Positions 1-5,764 of a stretch of 6,485 nucleotides of DNA are shown one piece after another. The number at the start of each line of letters is the position of its first letter. Within the stretch, counting starts at the first letter, position 1. The translations under genes and the position numbers were made by a program. Source of the DNA: CAYSTL01 sp964516805 (lineage in GTDB: Archaea > Thermoplasmatota > Thermoplasmata > Halarchaeoplasmatales > Halarchaeoplasmataceae); the NCBI GenBank assembly GCA_964516805.1, contig CAZEXI010000081.1, positions 1 through 6,485 on the forward strand. The letters are read 5' to 3'. Under the pieces are notes generated by a model, which was not told the DNA's origin, searched no databases, and worked only from the letters and a program-made list of their open reading frames with translations.

Positions 1-779
1 TAGAATGGGATGATAGAGAATGGAGCATGGGAGGAGAGATGACTCCTAGAGATCCACATAGTTTCTATCATGTTTCTAAAGTTCAAGATACATACAATGT
101 CTATGAGGCATGTAAATACTGGTGGTTGAGATCATACGATATAATGCAGGGTGTCATTTACGGTGTTCATACGGAAGAGCTCGCTCAACACCCTGACCTA
201 AGGACTAGGTTAGACTACGATGAATGGTTCGGTACAGTCATAAACAGATTCGTAACCCAAGCTATCCAAGATATCCCACTCACAGTTTACGGAGAAGGTG
301 AGCAGATCAGAGGTATGATAGCTCTTGATGATGCAATGGAATGTATGGTCAGACTTATCACTTCACCTCCAGAACCTGGACAGTACGATGTTGTCAATCA
401 GGTCTCAGGATTACATAAGATCAAGGATGTAGCAGAAACAGTTGCAACAGTTGCTAATGAAGAATTTGACATGGATACAAGTATCCAGAGATTAGAGAAC
501 CCAAGAGTTGAAGCAGAGAAGCATCCATTTGAAGTGGTATCGAAGAAGCTACCACAGGAACATGGATTCAAACCTACAGTACCTATGGAGAAGGAAGTTG
601 AAAGGATGTTTGACCTTCTGACCCAGGACCATATCAAGAAAAGAATAGAGGAGAAAAAACACGTGATAATGCCTGTGACTAGATGGTCTGGAGAGAAGAA
701 GAAATCCGGGGTTTTGGAAGAATATAAACCTGGAGAGAAGGAACACGAAGGTTACGAAGGAAGACTAGATACGGAGTGA
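1..779 (+). CDS. sqd1: UDP-sulfoquinovose synthase (SQD1/Agl3 family), 5'-truncated by window edge
   Basis: This enzyme of the NAD-dependent short-chain dehydrogenase/epimerase superfamily makes UDP-sulfoquinovose from UDP-glucose and sulfite. The product feeds sulfolipids in plants and bacteria and the N-glycan of Sulfolobus (Agl3). The frame is open from base 3, so the ATG at 27 is an internal Met; roughly 150-170 N-terminal residues, including the Rossmann glycine motif, lie upstream. Numbering from that Met, the catalytic YxxxK is Y14-HVS-K18, inside a SKVQDTYN stretch very like SQD1 SKVHDSHN. Other SQD1 hallmarks are RLDYDEWFGT (61-70), LTVYGEGEQIRG (85-96), NPRVEAEKH (158-166) and VIMPVTRW (213-220). 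A charged tail of about 30 residues after the last motif is longer than I recall for plant SQD1. The stop codon touches the next gene, so it is cotranscribed with a thioredoxin and a glycosyltransferase. Other sugar epimerases are unlikely given the family-specific motifs. Confidence 0.92.
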   Translation, partial: EWDDREWSMGGEMTPRDPHSFYHVSKVQDTYNVYEACKYWWLRSYDIMQGVIYGVHTEELAQHPDLRTRLDYDEWFGTVINRFVTQAIQDIPLTVYGEGEQIRGMIALDDAMECMVRLITSPPEPGQYDVVNQVSGLHKIKDVAETVATVANEEFDMDTSIQRLENPRVEAEKHPFEVVSKKLPQEHGFKPTVPMEKEVERMFDLLTQDHIKKRIEEKKHVIMPVTRWSGEKKKSGVLEEYKPGEKEHEGYEGRLDTE

Positions 780-786
780 GGTGGAC

Positions 787-1101
787 ATGCAAGTAAACGC
801 ATCCAACATTCACGAGGAGATCGAAAAATCCAACAAACCCGTTTTCGTCCTTTTTTGGGCTTCATGGTGTACTGCCTGTAAAAGGAGTGAAGTAGTCGTT
901 GGTGAACTTGAAGAAGAAAGGGAAGATATCAAGGTATTGAAAGCAAATGTGGATCAAAACCCCAGTTTGAGAGACGAATTTGATATCCAGGGCGTACCTA
1001 CTTTTATGATGTTCAATGGCACTGAAGAGATAGATAGAAAAGTAGGTGCGCATGCAAAACGACAACTTATTAAGATGATAGACACTGTTGTAGAGGGATG
1101 A
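787..1101 (+). CDS. Thioredoxin (single domain, WCTAC active site)
   Basis: This is a 104-residue cytoplasmic thiol-disulfide oxidoreductase, the usual thioredoxin length. The redox motif WCTAC has cysteines at 28 and 31, after the beta strand PVFVLFWAS. The cis-proline loop GVPTF puts the conserved Pro at 71, and the C-terminal helix ends at VVEG. A GTG at 781 is in frame, but I chose the ATG at 787 because GAGGTG (778-783), overlapping the upstream stop, gives an ideally placed Shine-Dalgarno for it. The gene sits between sulfoquinovose synthase and a GT2 glycosyltransferase, and its last codons overlap the next start (ATGA). It may serve redox chemistry linked to sulfite supply or enzyme maintenance in that pathway, but this is inferred from position only; a general thioredoxin is equally possible. 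Confidence 0.9.
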   Translation: MQVNASNIHEEIEKSNKPVFVLFWASWCTACKRSEVVVGELEEEREDIKVLKANVDQNPSLRDEFDIQGVPTFMMFNGTEEIDRKVGAHAKRQLIKMIDTVVEG

Positions 1102-1709
1102 TCACTGCCGTAATACCTGCATATAACGAAGGTAGTCGAATAGAGGAAGTCCTTAAAGAGACAAAGAAGTATGTGGATGAAGTCATCATAATCGATGATA
1201 ACTCCACCGACGATACAGCAGATGTTGCTGAAAAATATGCTAAAGTTTTAAGAAATGATAGTAATCTAGGTTATGTTGGATCGATCAAAAAAGGTTTTAA
1301 ACACTCATCTGGAAATATTATCGTCACGTTAGATGCGGATGGGGAACATGATCCCTCTTTTATACCTGATATGATAGAGCCAATAGAGCATGGTGAAGCT
1401 GACCTGGTTTTTGGAAGTAGAGAAATAATACCTAGACCTTCAGAGAGGTTTCTTTCTAAGATCGCTCAGTTAAAAGTAGATACTTTTGACACAGGAACAG
1501 GATATCGAGCTTTGACGAAAGAACTGGCTCAAAGTCTGGAATTGGACGGATTTTGCACTTGTGGTATATTTGCACTTGAATCATATAGAAAAGACGCTGT
1601 TATTACAGAAGTGAAAGCACCCACACGAGAAATAGATAAACAAAAGAATATAGCTTGGACACATTTCCCTCAATTTTTTAAAGTAGTTGTAGAATATTTA
1701 AAAAGCTGA
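1098..1709 (+). CDS. GT2-family glycosyltransferase, soluble, polyprenyl-phosphate sugar transferase-like
   Basis: This is a GT-A fold family 2 glycosyltransferase of 203 residues. The nucleotide-binding strand AVIPAYNEGSRI lies at 4-15, and IIIDDNSTDDT at 30-40 carries the conserved Asp pair. LDADGEHDP (78-86) holds the DxD-like metal and nucleotide-sugar site. DTGTGYRALTKELA (131-144) matches the DTGSGFRA region of dolichyl-phosphate mannose synthase-like enzymes. No C-terminal membrane helices are present, so it is the catalytic domain only, soluble or peripherally membrane-bound. Its ATG overlaps the thioredoxin stop codon by the ATGA arrangement, implying translational coupling. With the sulfoquinovose synthase two genes upstream, it may transfer a sugar, possibly sulfoquinovose, to a lipid carrier or glycan; donor and acceptor cannot be read from sequence. 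It ends a convergent gene pair and is followed by a short T-run (1736-1740). Confidence 0.88.
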   Translation: MITAVIPAYNEGSRIEEVLKETKKYVDEVIIIDDNSTDDTADVAEKYAKVLRNDSNLGYVGSIKKGFKHSSGNIIVTLDADGEHDPSFIPDMIEPIEHGEADLVFGSREIIPRPSERFLSKIAQLKVDTFDTGTGYRALTKELAQSLELDGFCTCGIFALESYRKDAVITEVKAPTREIDKQKNIAWTHFPQFFKVVVEYLKS

Positions 1710-1740
1710 TTTTGATACTATATAAGTGTTGAGTATTTTT

Positions 1741-1760
1741 AAAGAAAATAAAAGAAAATA
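1741..1760 (-). terminator. T-rich terminator for the 92-residue hypothetical gene
   Basis: Read on the minus strand, the bases just after the stop codon at 1765 form TATTTTCTTTTATTTTCTTT, a T-rich tract without a strong hairpin. That is the usual archaeal terminator style. It lies in the 55-base convergent gap; on the plus strand the GT2 gene has only a five-T run (1736-1740). Confidence 0.5.
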
Positions 1761-1764
1761 TTGA

Positions 1765-2043
1765 TCATTTTTTCATAAATAACTCCTGTACATCTTCGTT
1801 TTGAAGCAGATAATGGAAAATCTCACTCCCTTTTACCTTTGCAAAATCATAACCTTCTAGGATCAGTTCCGGTCTTTTTTTTGCAGTTCTACATATAACA
1901 AACTGAGGAATCGATCTTGTCAGCTTCTTTCCTCTGAGTATATTTTTCATGGCATCTATCTCACCTACTGAGCCCAAGAATGAAATGATGAATTTTTTAT
2001 CTTCGTCTGAGAGAGGAAATATTGTTTTTTCATCGTCTTCCAT
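1765..2043 (-). CDS. Hypothetical protein, 92 residues
   Basis: I do not recognise a family. The product is a small soluble protein rich in Lys, Glu and Asp, with no signal peptide or membrane segment and a single Cys in QFVICRTAKKRP (around residues 47-58). The start MEDDEK is acidic, and the middle (residues 18-40) and the end look helical. The start is supported by GGTGAT on the minus strand (2047-2052), whose GG lies 7 bases from the ATG, and by a TATA-like box about 35 bases upstream. It is the downstream gene of a minus-strand pair but appears to have its own promoter. Codon use resembles its neighbours, and the intact frame with a good ribosome site and terminator argues for a real gene. 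Confidence 0.7.
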   Translation of the reverse strand: MEDDEKTIFPLSDEDKKFIISFLGSVGEIDAMKNILRGKKLTRSIPQFVICRTAKKRPELILEGYDFAKVKGSEIFHYLLQNEDVQELFMKK

Positions 2044-2046
2044 ATA

Positions 2047-2084
2047 ATCACCAATATGTTAAAGGAAATCTAACCATATAAAAA
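2047..2084 (-). promoter_or_regulatory. Promoter and ribosome binding site of the 92-residue gene
   Basis: On the minus strand a TATA-like TTTTTATATGG (2074-2084) would place transcription start near 2053, giving a leader of about 10 bases that just contains the Shine-Dalgarno GGTGAT (2047-2052). Positions are read by eye. Confidence 0.45.
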
Positions 2085-2129
2085 TATTTTTCAGCAGTAT
2101 TATTAAAAATTTTACAGAGGAATCTGATG

Positions 2130-2684
2130 TTAAAGTAATTCCAGTATATAATCTACTATCCAAATGTATAATGTTAAACCTGAGAAAAATGAGATCATAG
2201 CATAAGTCTGAACAGTCCCTATTTTCCGTTTTAGGTATTCGTATAATTCTATTGGATCGATCTCTTCTTCTTTATATTTGCGTATTAGATAATATACAGG
2301 AATCACGAATAGGCTTATTTTAATTGCGAACATTATGGACATAGGTAAATACATACCTAAAGCAAACCCATATGTGGAAAGCGGATAAAACCACATTATG
2401 GGTATTGCAGTTGCTACGGTATCTAGACTTATGTGTATCATCATATTGACTAAAGATAATTCAAAAAGTAGTTTAGAACGCGTAATTAAGAGAATAATTG
2501 CACTAACTATAAGGATGAAAAATGGGGTATGAGTTAATCCATGATGTTCTAATCCAGGGATGTGGAGTCCATCAATATCCACTATTACAGAAGTCAGAAG
2601 TCCAATAAATATCAATTTCTTCTTGTCCGTTAGGTTTTTTGAAGCGAGATAACCGTATATCAAGTGAGTTGCGGGGTTGGGCAT
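2130..2684 (-). CDS. DUF457/YdjM-like membrane protein, putative metal-dependent hydrolase
   Basis: This is a 184-residue integral membrane protein resembling the YdjM/DUF457 family, annotated as membrane-bound metal-dependent hydrolases of unknown substrate. The N-terminal MPNPATHLIYGYL includes H7, as is usual for the family. Conserved polar residues follow: D36 and D38 in IVDIDGLHIPG, then HHGLTHTPF with H47, H48 and H52, then H84 and D88 in MIHISLDT, and WFYPLS (98-103). This spacing of His and Asp is the family signature and probably binds metal. Hydrophobic segments lie at about 24-36, 55-68, 72-86, 108-135 and 160-182, with a charged loop KYKEEEIDPIE (136-146). No Shine-Dalgarno is evident close to the ATG, and a TATA-like box about 32 bases upstream suggests a leaderless or very short-leader mRNA. 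The biological role is unknown. Confidence 0.78.
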   Translation of the reverse strand: MPNPATHLIYGYLASKNLTDKKKLIFIGLLTSVIVDIDGLHIPGLEHHGLTHTPFFILIVSAIILLITRSKLLFELSLVNMMIHISLDTVATAIPIMWFYPLSTYGFALGMYLPMSIMFAIKISLFVIPVYYLIRKYKEEEIDPIELYEYLKRKIGTVQTYAMISFFSGLTLYIWIVDYILELL

Positions 2685-2710
2685 TTACAATAGATTAGTG
2701 GAACACCCTC

Positions 2711-2720
2711 ATATTTTAAA
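2711..2720 (-). promoter_or_regulatory. TATA-like box of the DUF457/YdjM-like gene
   Basis: On the minus strand TTTAAAATAT lies about 32 bases before the ATG at 2684. This predicts a transcript starting within a few bases of the start codon. It is one of two promoters in the AT-rich divergent region 2685-2887, where nothing else was identified. Confidence 0.45.
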
Positions 2721-2844
2721 TTATTGATTATTTAGCAATAACTATAAATAAATCTAATAACACACAAATAATTATTTAGAAAATAAAGATCAGTTTACAA
2801 TCAATTTAGTATTTTTTGAAATCGTAATATATTAAGGCAAAAAA

Positions 2845-2853
2845 TATTTAATA
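2845..2853 (+). promoter_or_regulatory. TATA-like box of the beta-propeller surface protein gene
   Basis: TATTTAATA is preceded by an A-rich BRE-like stretch. A start about 25 bases downstream falls near 2875, leaving a leader of about 13 bases before the ATG at 2888. This favours that ATG over the in-frame TTG at 2876. Confidence 0.45.
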
Positions 2854-2887
2854 ATCAACTGGTTTTTTAGGCCTATTGAGTGGTCTA

Positions 2888-4651
2888 ATGAATAGAAAGG
2901 TAAGCCCATGTGTTGTTGTTATAATTATATTGACTGTTTTCTCATTCACATTAGTAAATGCATCTGTTAATATTCAGGTCTCCTCTTCAGAATCACCATG
3001 GCCGATGTATGGAGGAGGACCTAAGCATAAAGGTAGAAGTACAATCGATACAGTTGATGTGGATGGAGATGAAAAATGGAATATCAGTATGATGGGAGAA
3101 ATAGAATCATCACCAGTCATAAGTGATAAAGGTAGGATATACGTAGGTGCTGGAGATTTGTATGCTTTCAGCAGTGATGGTACTTATAAATGGAGTTTTG
3201 GTGCTTATGGAGGAGTGAAGTCGACTCCCGCTATAGGAAGCGATGGTACTATCTATGTAGGATCAAGAGATAGTAATTTTTATGCGGTGAATTCAGATGG
3301 AGAACAAAAGTGGAAATTTGAGACAGAGGGTGAGGTAGTATCATCTCCAACTATAGCTTATGATGACACTATTTATTTTGGTTCTAAAGGTGGTTATCTA
3401 TATGCTTTGAATCCTAATGGTACAGAGAAATGGAGTTTCGATGCAGGTAAGATATCATCATCTCCAGCGATAGGTGAAGATGGAACGATATATGTTGGTA
3501 CCTATTCAGGTACACTATTTGCTATAGAAAAAGATGGAGAATTGAAATGGTCACTTGATGTAGGTGTTTATATCTCAAATTCTCCTGTGATTGACGACGA
3601 TGGTAACATATATCTGGGAGGAAACGAAGTTGTAGCTGTTACCCCTGAAGGAGAAAAGAAATGGACCTACTCAGAAAGAACGGATACAAGCGTTTATACA
3701 TCACCGGCTATAAGCAGAGATGGAAATCTATACTTTGGATCTAGATATATTGAAGAAAAGAAACCAAAATTGATAAAATTAGATGCTGAAGGAACCTTAT
3801 TATGGAAACAAAATCTCGAATCATATATATCTTCGATCACTGGATCACCAGTGATTGGTGGTAATGAAACGATCTACGTTGGTTCTTGGGACGGTACCAT
3901 GCATGCATTCAATCCTAACGGTGTAAAAAAGTGGAATATTACTGTTAGAGGTATGATAAATTCTTCACCGACCATTGGATACAATGAGACCATATATTTT
4001 GGTACCAGGAGCAGGAAGTTGTATGCATTAGGACGATCTAGAGCGATCAAACTTACCGCTCCAGGCAACCTCAAAACATCTATTTGTAAAGATAAGGCGT
4101 CTCTAACCTGGGATTCTCCAGATGATAGTGTAAGGAAGTACAAGATTTATAGAGGTACTTCATCTGACTCTCTAGAATTTTATACCGTTACAGAGGATAC
4201 ATCCTATATCGATAAAAAAGCTGAAGATCAAATCTATTATTACCGTGTTAGTGCGTTGACAGAACAAGGTGAGGGAGCAAAATCAGCCAAAAGAAAAATA
4301 GATTTAGTAAAACCTAGCGCAAAAGCAGGTGAAAACAGAACAGTATCGGTAGATAACGAGATCACATTTGATGCTTCAAATTCTGAAGACAACGAAGAAT
4401 TGGTCAATTATACATGGAAATTCAACGATGGAATGGTTAAGAGAGGCAAAGTAGTCAATCACACCTTCGGTAAGGAAGGTGAGTACAAAGTGACACTTAC
4501 TGTTACCGATATATCTGGTAATACAGATACAGATAAAACAACAGTAAATGTAGAAAATAAGAATGGTGGAACTTCGGGTTTCACAATACTAATATTTATC
4601 CTTGGGATCATGTTAACAACTTTCTATATACATAAGAAAGAACTATTATGA
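2888..4651 (+). CDS. Secreted surface protein: eight-repeat PQQ-like beta-propeller, FN3, PKD, C-terminal anchor
   Basis: This is a 587-residue exported protein, probably displayed on the cell surface. Residues 1-25 form a signal peptide: MNRK, then a hydrophobic core VVVIIILTVFSFTLV, then VNA. WPMYGGGPKHKGRS (38-51) is the usual opening of PQQ-like propeller proteins. Eight repeats of about 40 residues follow, each with S/T-P-x-I, then IYxG, LYA-like and KW-like positions; the repeat prolines are at 76, 114, 154, 193, 233, 273, 321 and 361. FN3 spans about 388-472 (APGNLK, LTWDSP, YKIYRGTS, YYYRVSA). PKD spans about 476-556 (FDASNSED, YTWKFNDG, HTFGKEGEYKVTLTV). A hydrophobic segment (564-581) and a basic IHKKELL tail anchor it. 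Nine N-x-S/T sequons fit an N-glycosylated protein. Such propellers usually act as binding scaffolds rather than quinone enzymes, and the ligand is unknown. An upstream TTG (2876) could add four residues, but the ATG suits the promoter and signal peptide better. Confidence 0.88.
   Translation: MNRKVSPCVVVIIILTVFSFTLVNASVNIQVSSSESPWPMYGGGPKHKGRSTIDTVDVDGDEKWNISMMGEIESSPVISDKGRIYVGAGDLYAFSSDGTYKWSFGAYGGVKSTPAIGSDGTIYVGSRDSNFYAVNSDGEQKWKFETEGEVVSSPTIAYDDTIYFGSKGGYLYALNPNGTEKWSFDAGKISSSPAIGEDGTIYVGTYSGTLFAIEKDGELKWSLDVGVYISNSPVIDDDGNIYLGGNEVVAVTPEGEKKWTYSERTDTSVYTSPAISRDGNLYFGSRYIEEKKPKLIKLDAEGTLLWKQNLESYISSITGSPVIGGNETIYVGSWDGTMHAFNPNGVKKWNITVRGMINSSPTIGYNETIYFGTRSRKLYALGRSRAIKLTAPGNLKTSICKDKASLTWDSPDDSVRKYKIYRGTSSDSLEFYTVTEDTSYIDKKAEDQIYYYRVSALTEQGEGAKSAKRKIDLVKPSAKAGENRTVSVDNEITFDASNSEDNEELVNYTWKFNDGMVKRGKVVNHTFGKEGEYKVTLTVTDISGNTDTDKTTVNVENKNGGTSGFTILIFILGIMLTTFYIHKKELL
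3104..4030 (+). repeat. Eight tandem ~40-residue beta-propeller repeats within the surface protein gene
   Basis: Each unit carries S/T-P-x-I, an IYxG strand, an LYA-type strand and a KW strand. The spacings between successive prolines are 38, 40, 39, 40, 40, 48 and 40 residues. The DNA has diverged between units, so this is an old protein-level repeat and not a recent tandem duplication. Confidence 0.8.
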
Positions 4652-4770
4652 TTCAAAAATTTATAGATTGAGTAAGAATATGTGAAAGAGATGATGATGT
4701 AAGTTGGTTATGTTGTTAAAGAATGATAATAGAAGAGAGAACTAACAGACTAAATAAACTTACAGAAATT
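4652..4770. other. Intergenic stretch without a recognised gene
   Basis: No reading frame of useful length is present on either strand. The only structured signals are a TATA-like AATTTATAG (4658-4666) just after the surface protein gene, and two RTGATGA-like motifs (4691-4697 and 4723-4729) described in the findings. Downstream of 4770 the promoter of the RNase HI unit begins. Confidence 0.5.
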
Positions 4771-4780
4771 CTATATACTT
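4771..4780 (+). promoter_or_regulatory. TATA-like box for the small ORF and RNase HI gene
   Basis: CTATATACTT lies about 26 bases before the ATG at 4802, so transcription could begin at or next to that codon (a leaderless small ORF). A second TATA-like ACTATATATG at 4791-4800 would instead start near 4822, inside the small ORF, and serve RNase HI only. Sequence alone does not decide between them. Confidence 0.4.
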
Positions 4781-4801
4781 AATCCACGTTACTATATATG
4801 G

Positions 4802-4903
4802 ATGTTTAAAAGGTATGTTGAACGCAAGGATGAAGACATATCTAGTGTGCTGTACTTTTCTATGAAAGCTTTTTCTCTCGAGGAGGTTGTATTTAGATGG
4901 TGA
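4802..4903 (+). CDS. Possible 33-residue small ORF overlapping the RNase HI start
   Basis: An ATG at 4802 opens a 33-codon frame beginning MFKRYVERKDEDIS and ending KAFSLEEVVFRW. Its final codons and stop (ATGGTGA, 4897-4903) overlap the RNase HI start, and its Glu-Glu-Val codons contain the RNase HI Shine-Dalgarno. This is the layout of a translationally coupled pair or an upstream regulatory ORF. A TATA-like box about 26 bases upstream would make it leaderless. The peptide is charged and probably helical, and I recognise no family. It could be a chance frame within a leader, so the call is tentative. Confidence 0.4.
   Translation: MFKRYVERKDEDISSVLYFSMKAFSLEEVVFRW
4881..4886 (+). promoter_or_regulatory. 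Strong Shine-Dalgarno of the RNase HI gene
   Basis: AGGAGG lies 10 bases before the ATG at 4897. A TAG directly upstream in the same frame (4894-4896) excludes any longer start, so this site fixes the RNase HI start. Confidence 0.75.
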
Positions 4904-5517
4904 GTAATGCTGCTGGAAATCTAGCCTTACAGATGGCTAGAAAGGAAGATATTAGTGACTACATGACTGCTGAGGAGATGGCTGAACAGATCATGCTGGA
5001 AGCATTGAATGCAGACACCAATTTTAAGCGGATAAAGAAAGAAGTCCGCTCCATAATCAAAGAAAGAAAAGAGGAGAATAAATATAGAAATTACGAATCT
5101 AACTATACTGCAGAAGAAAGTCCCCATCATGCGATAGTAGAGTTTGATGGGTCCGAAAAGGATAACAAAGGAGGTTTCGGTTTTGTCATAAAGATTGGCA
5201 ACAAAGAGGTCCAGAGGAACGGTAAAATAAATAGGGAATTAGTTACCAACAATATAGCAGAATATACTGCAGTGATGAAGGCATTAGAGTACATATCAAA
5301 TTACATGCCACATATAGACCGAGTCACAGTTAAAGGTGATCACAAGATTGTTATCAATCAGATAAAGGGTATCTTTCATGTCAGAAGTAAAAATCTAAAA
5401 CCGCTGTGTAAGAGAGTAAGGAAGCTAATCACCAAGTTTGAAAAGGTTAGTTTTGTAAAAGTAGAGAGAAAAAGCAACAAGTTGGCGGACGTATTGAGCA
5501 AGGACGCTTATATGTGA
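4897..5517 (+). CDS. Ribonuclease HI-like protein with N-terminal helical extension
   Basis: This is a 206-residue protein whose C-terminal part (about 78-206) is an RNase HI domain, a family that cleaves the RNA strand of RNA-DNA hybrids in replication and repair. All four catalytic carboxylates are visible: D84 in VEFDGS, E122 in NNIAEY, D148 in VKGDHKIVINQ, and D198 in NKLADVLSKDA. GGFGFVI (92-98) is the second core strand. The usual GDS at the third site is GDH here. A basic residue near 191-192 (VERKSN) may take the role of the active-site His, as in archaeal RNase HI. Residues 1-76 are an extra, highly charged and probably helical segment (AEEMAEQIMLEALN, then a Lys/Glu-rich run) unlike the hybrid-binding domain of eukaryotic RNase H1. 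The start is fixed by an upstream stop and AGGAGG. Translation may be coupled to the small ORF that overlaps it. Confidence 0.85.
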   Translation: MVSNAAGNLALQMARKEDISDYMTAEEMAEQIMLEALNADTNFKRIKKEVRSIIKERKEENKYRNYESNYTAEESPHHAIVEFDGSEKDNKGGFGFVIKIGNKEVQRNGKINRELVTNNIAEYTAVMKALEYISNYMPHIDRVTVKGDHKIVINQIKGIFHVRSKNLKPLCKRVRKLITKFEKVSFVKVERKSNKLADVLSKDAYM

Positions 5518-5631
5518 AGGAAACAAATCATGAGGGTTTAGCAGTTCAGGTTAGAATTATTTCTCTTAACTCATAATGTTTGTTCGAATATTGTGAAAAA
5601 AACTACTAATATATACATTTGATTTAGAAAT

Positions 5632-5700
5632 ATGTCTATGATAAAAGAGAGAAAGGATTTCAAAGTTGTTGAAGGTGGTGTTGTTTATTCTCTGCACTAA
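5632..5700 (+). CDS. Very small ORF, 22 residues, doubtful
   Basis: ATG at 5632 (or 5638) opens a frame beginning MSMIKERKDFKVVEGG and ending VVYSLH. A TATA-like AATATATAC (5608-5616) lies about 20-25 bases upstream, consistent with a leaderless transcript. There is no Shine-Dalgarno, no family is recognised and the frame is short enough to occur by chance. A short non-coding RNA from the same promoter is equally possible. Confidence 0.2.
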   Translation: MSMIKERKDFKVVEGGVVYSLH

Positions 5701-5730
5701 AAGGACTTTGAAGATTGAAAAGAGATATTA

Positions 5731-5754
5731 TAGAAATAAGAGAATAAAAGAAGA
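5731..5754 (-). terminator. T-rich terminator of the GNAT gene
   Basis: On the minus strand, from about ten bases after the stop codon, the sequence is pyrimidine-rich, with TTCTTTTATTCTCTTATTTC inside it. It matches the T-rich archaeal terminator style also seen after the gene at 1765. Confidence 0.45.
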
Positions 5755-5764
5755 TAGTGATTGA

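Larger units (their letters stand above)
5518..5764. other. Intergenic stretch between convergent RNase HI and GNAT genes
   Basis: It is mostly AT-rich with no long frame. It holds a possible TATA-like box with a 22-residue ORF (5609-5700) and, towards the right, a purine-rich tract that is the minus-strand terminator of the acetyltransferase gene. A T-rich TTATTTCTCTT at about 5558-5568 could end the RNase HI transcript. Nothing else was recognised. Confidence 0.5.

Noticed and set aside
398..746. Minus-strand reading frames opposite the sulfoquinovose synthase gene
   Set aside because: They lie fully inside a strongly supported gene, show no family motifs and lack promoters or ribosome sites.
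862..1065. Minus-strand frame opposite the thioredoxin gene
   Set aside because: It is a shadow of the thioredoxin coding sequence with no independent support.
2083..2094. AAAAATATTTTT palindrome upstream of the 92-residue gene
   Set aside because: It is a pure A/T run next to the TATA box and is more simply promoter sequence than an operator.
2726..2778. Direct repeat ATTATTTAG (2726-2734 and 2770-2778) in the divergent promoter region
   Set aside because: A nine-base, almost all A/T repeat is expected by chance in such AT-rich sequence.
2876..2887. TTG at 2876 as the start of the surface protein
   Set aside because: It is at the predicted transcription start with no ribosome site; the ATG at 2888 gives a normal signal peptide and leader.
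3874..4143. Minus-strand 89-codon frame inside the surface protein gene
   Set aside because: It mirrors the repeat region of a clear plus-strand gene and has no recognisable domain.
4927..5130. Minus-strand 67-codon hydrophobic frame opposite the RNase HI extension
   Set aside because: Its Phe/Leu/Ser-rich content is what the complement of Lys/Glu codons gives; no ribosome site was seen.
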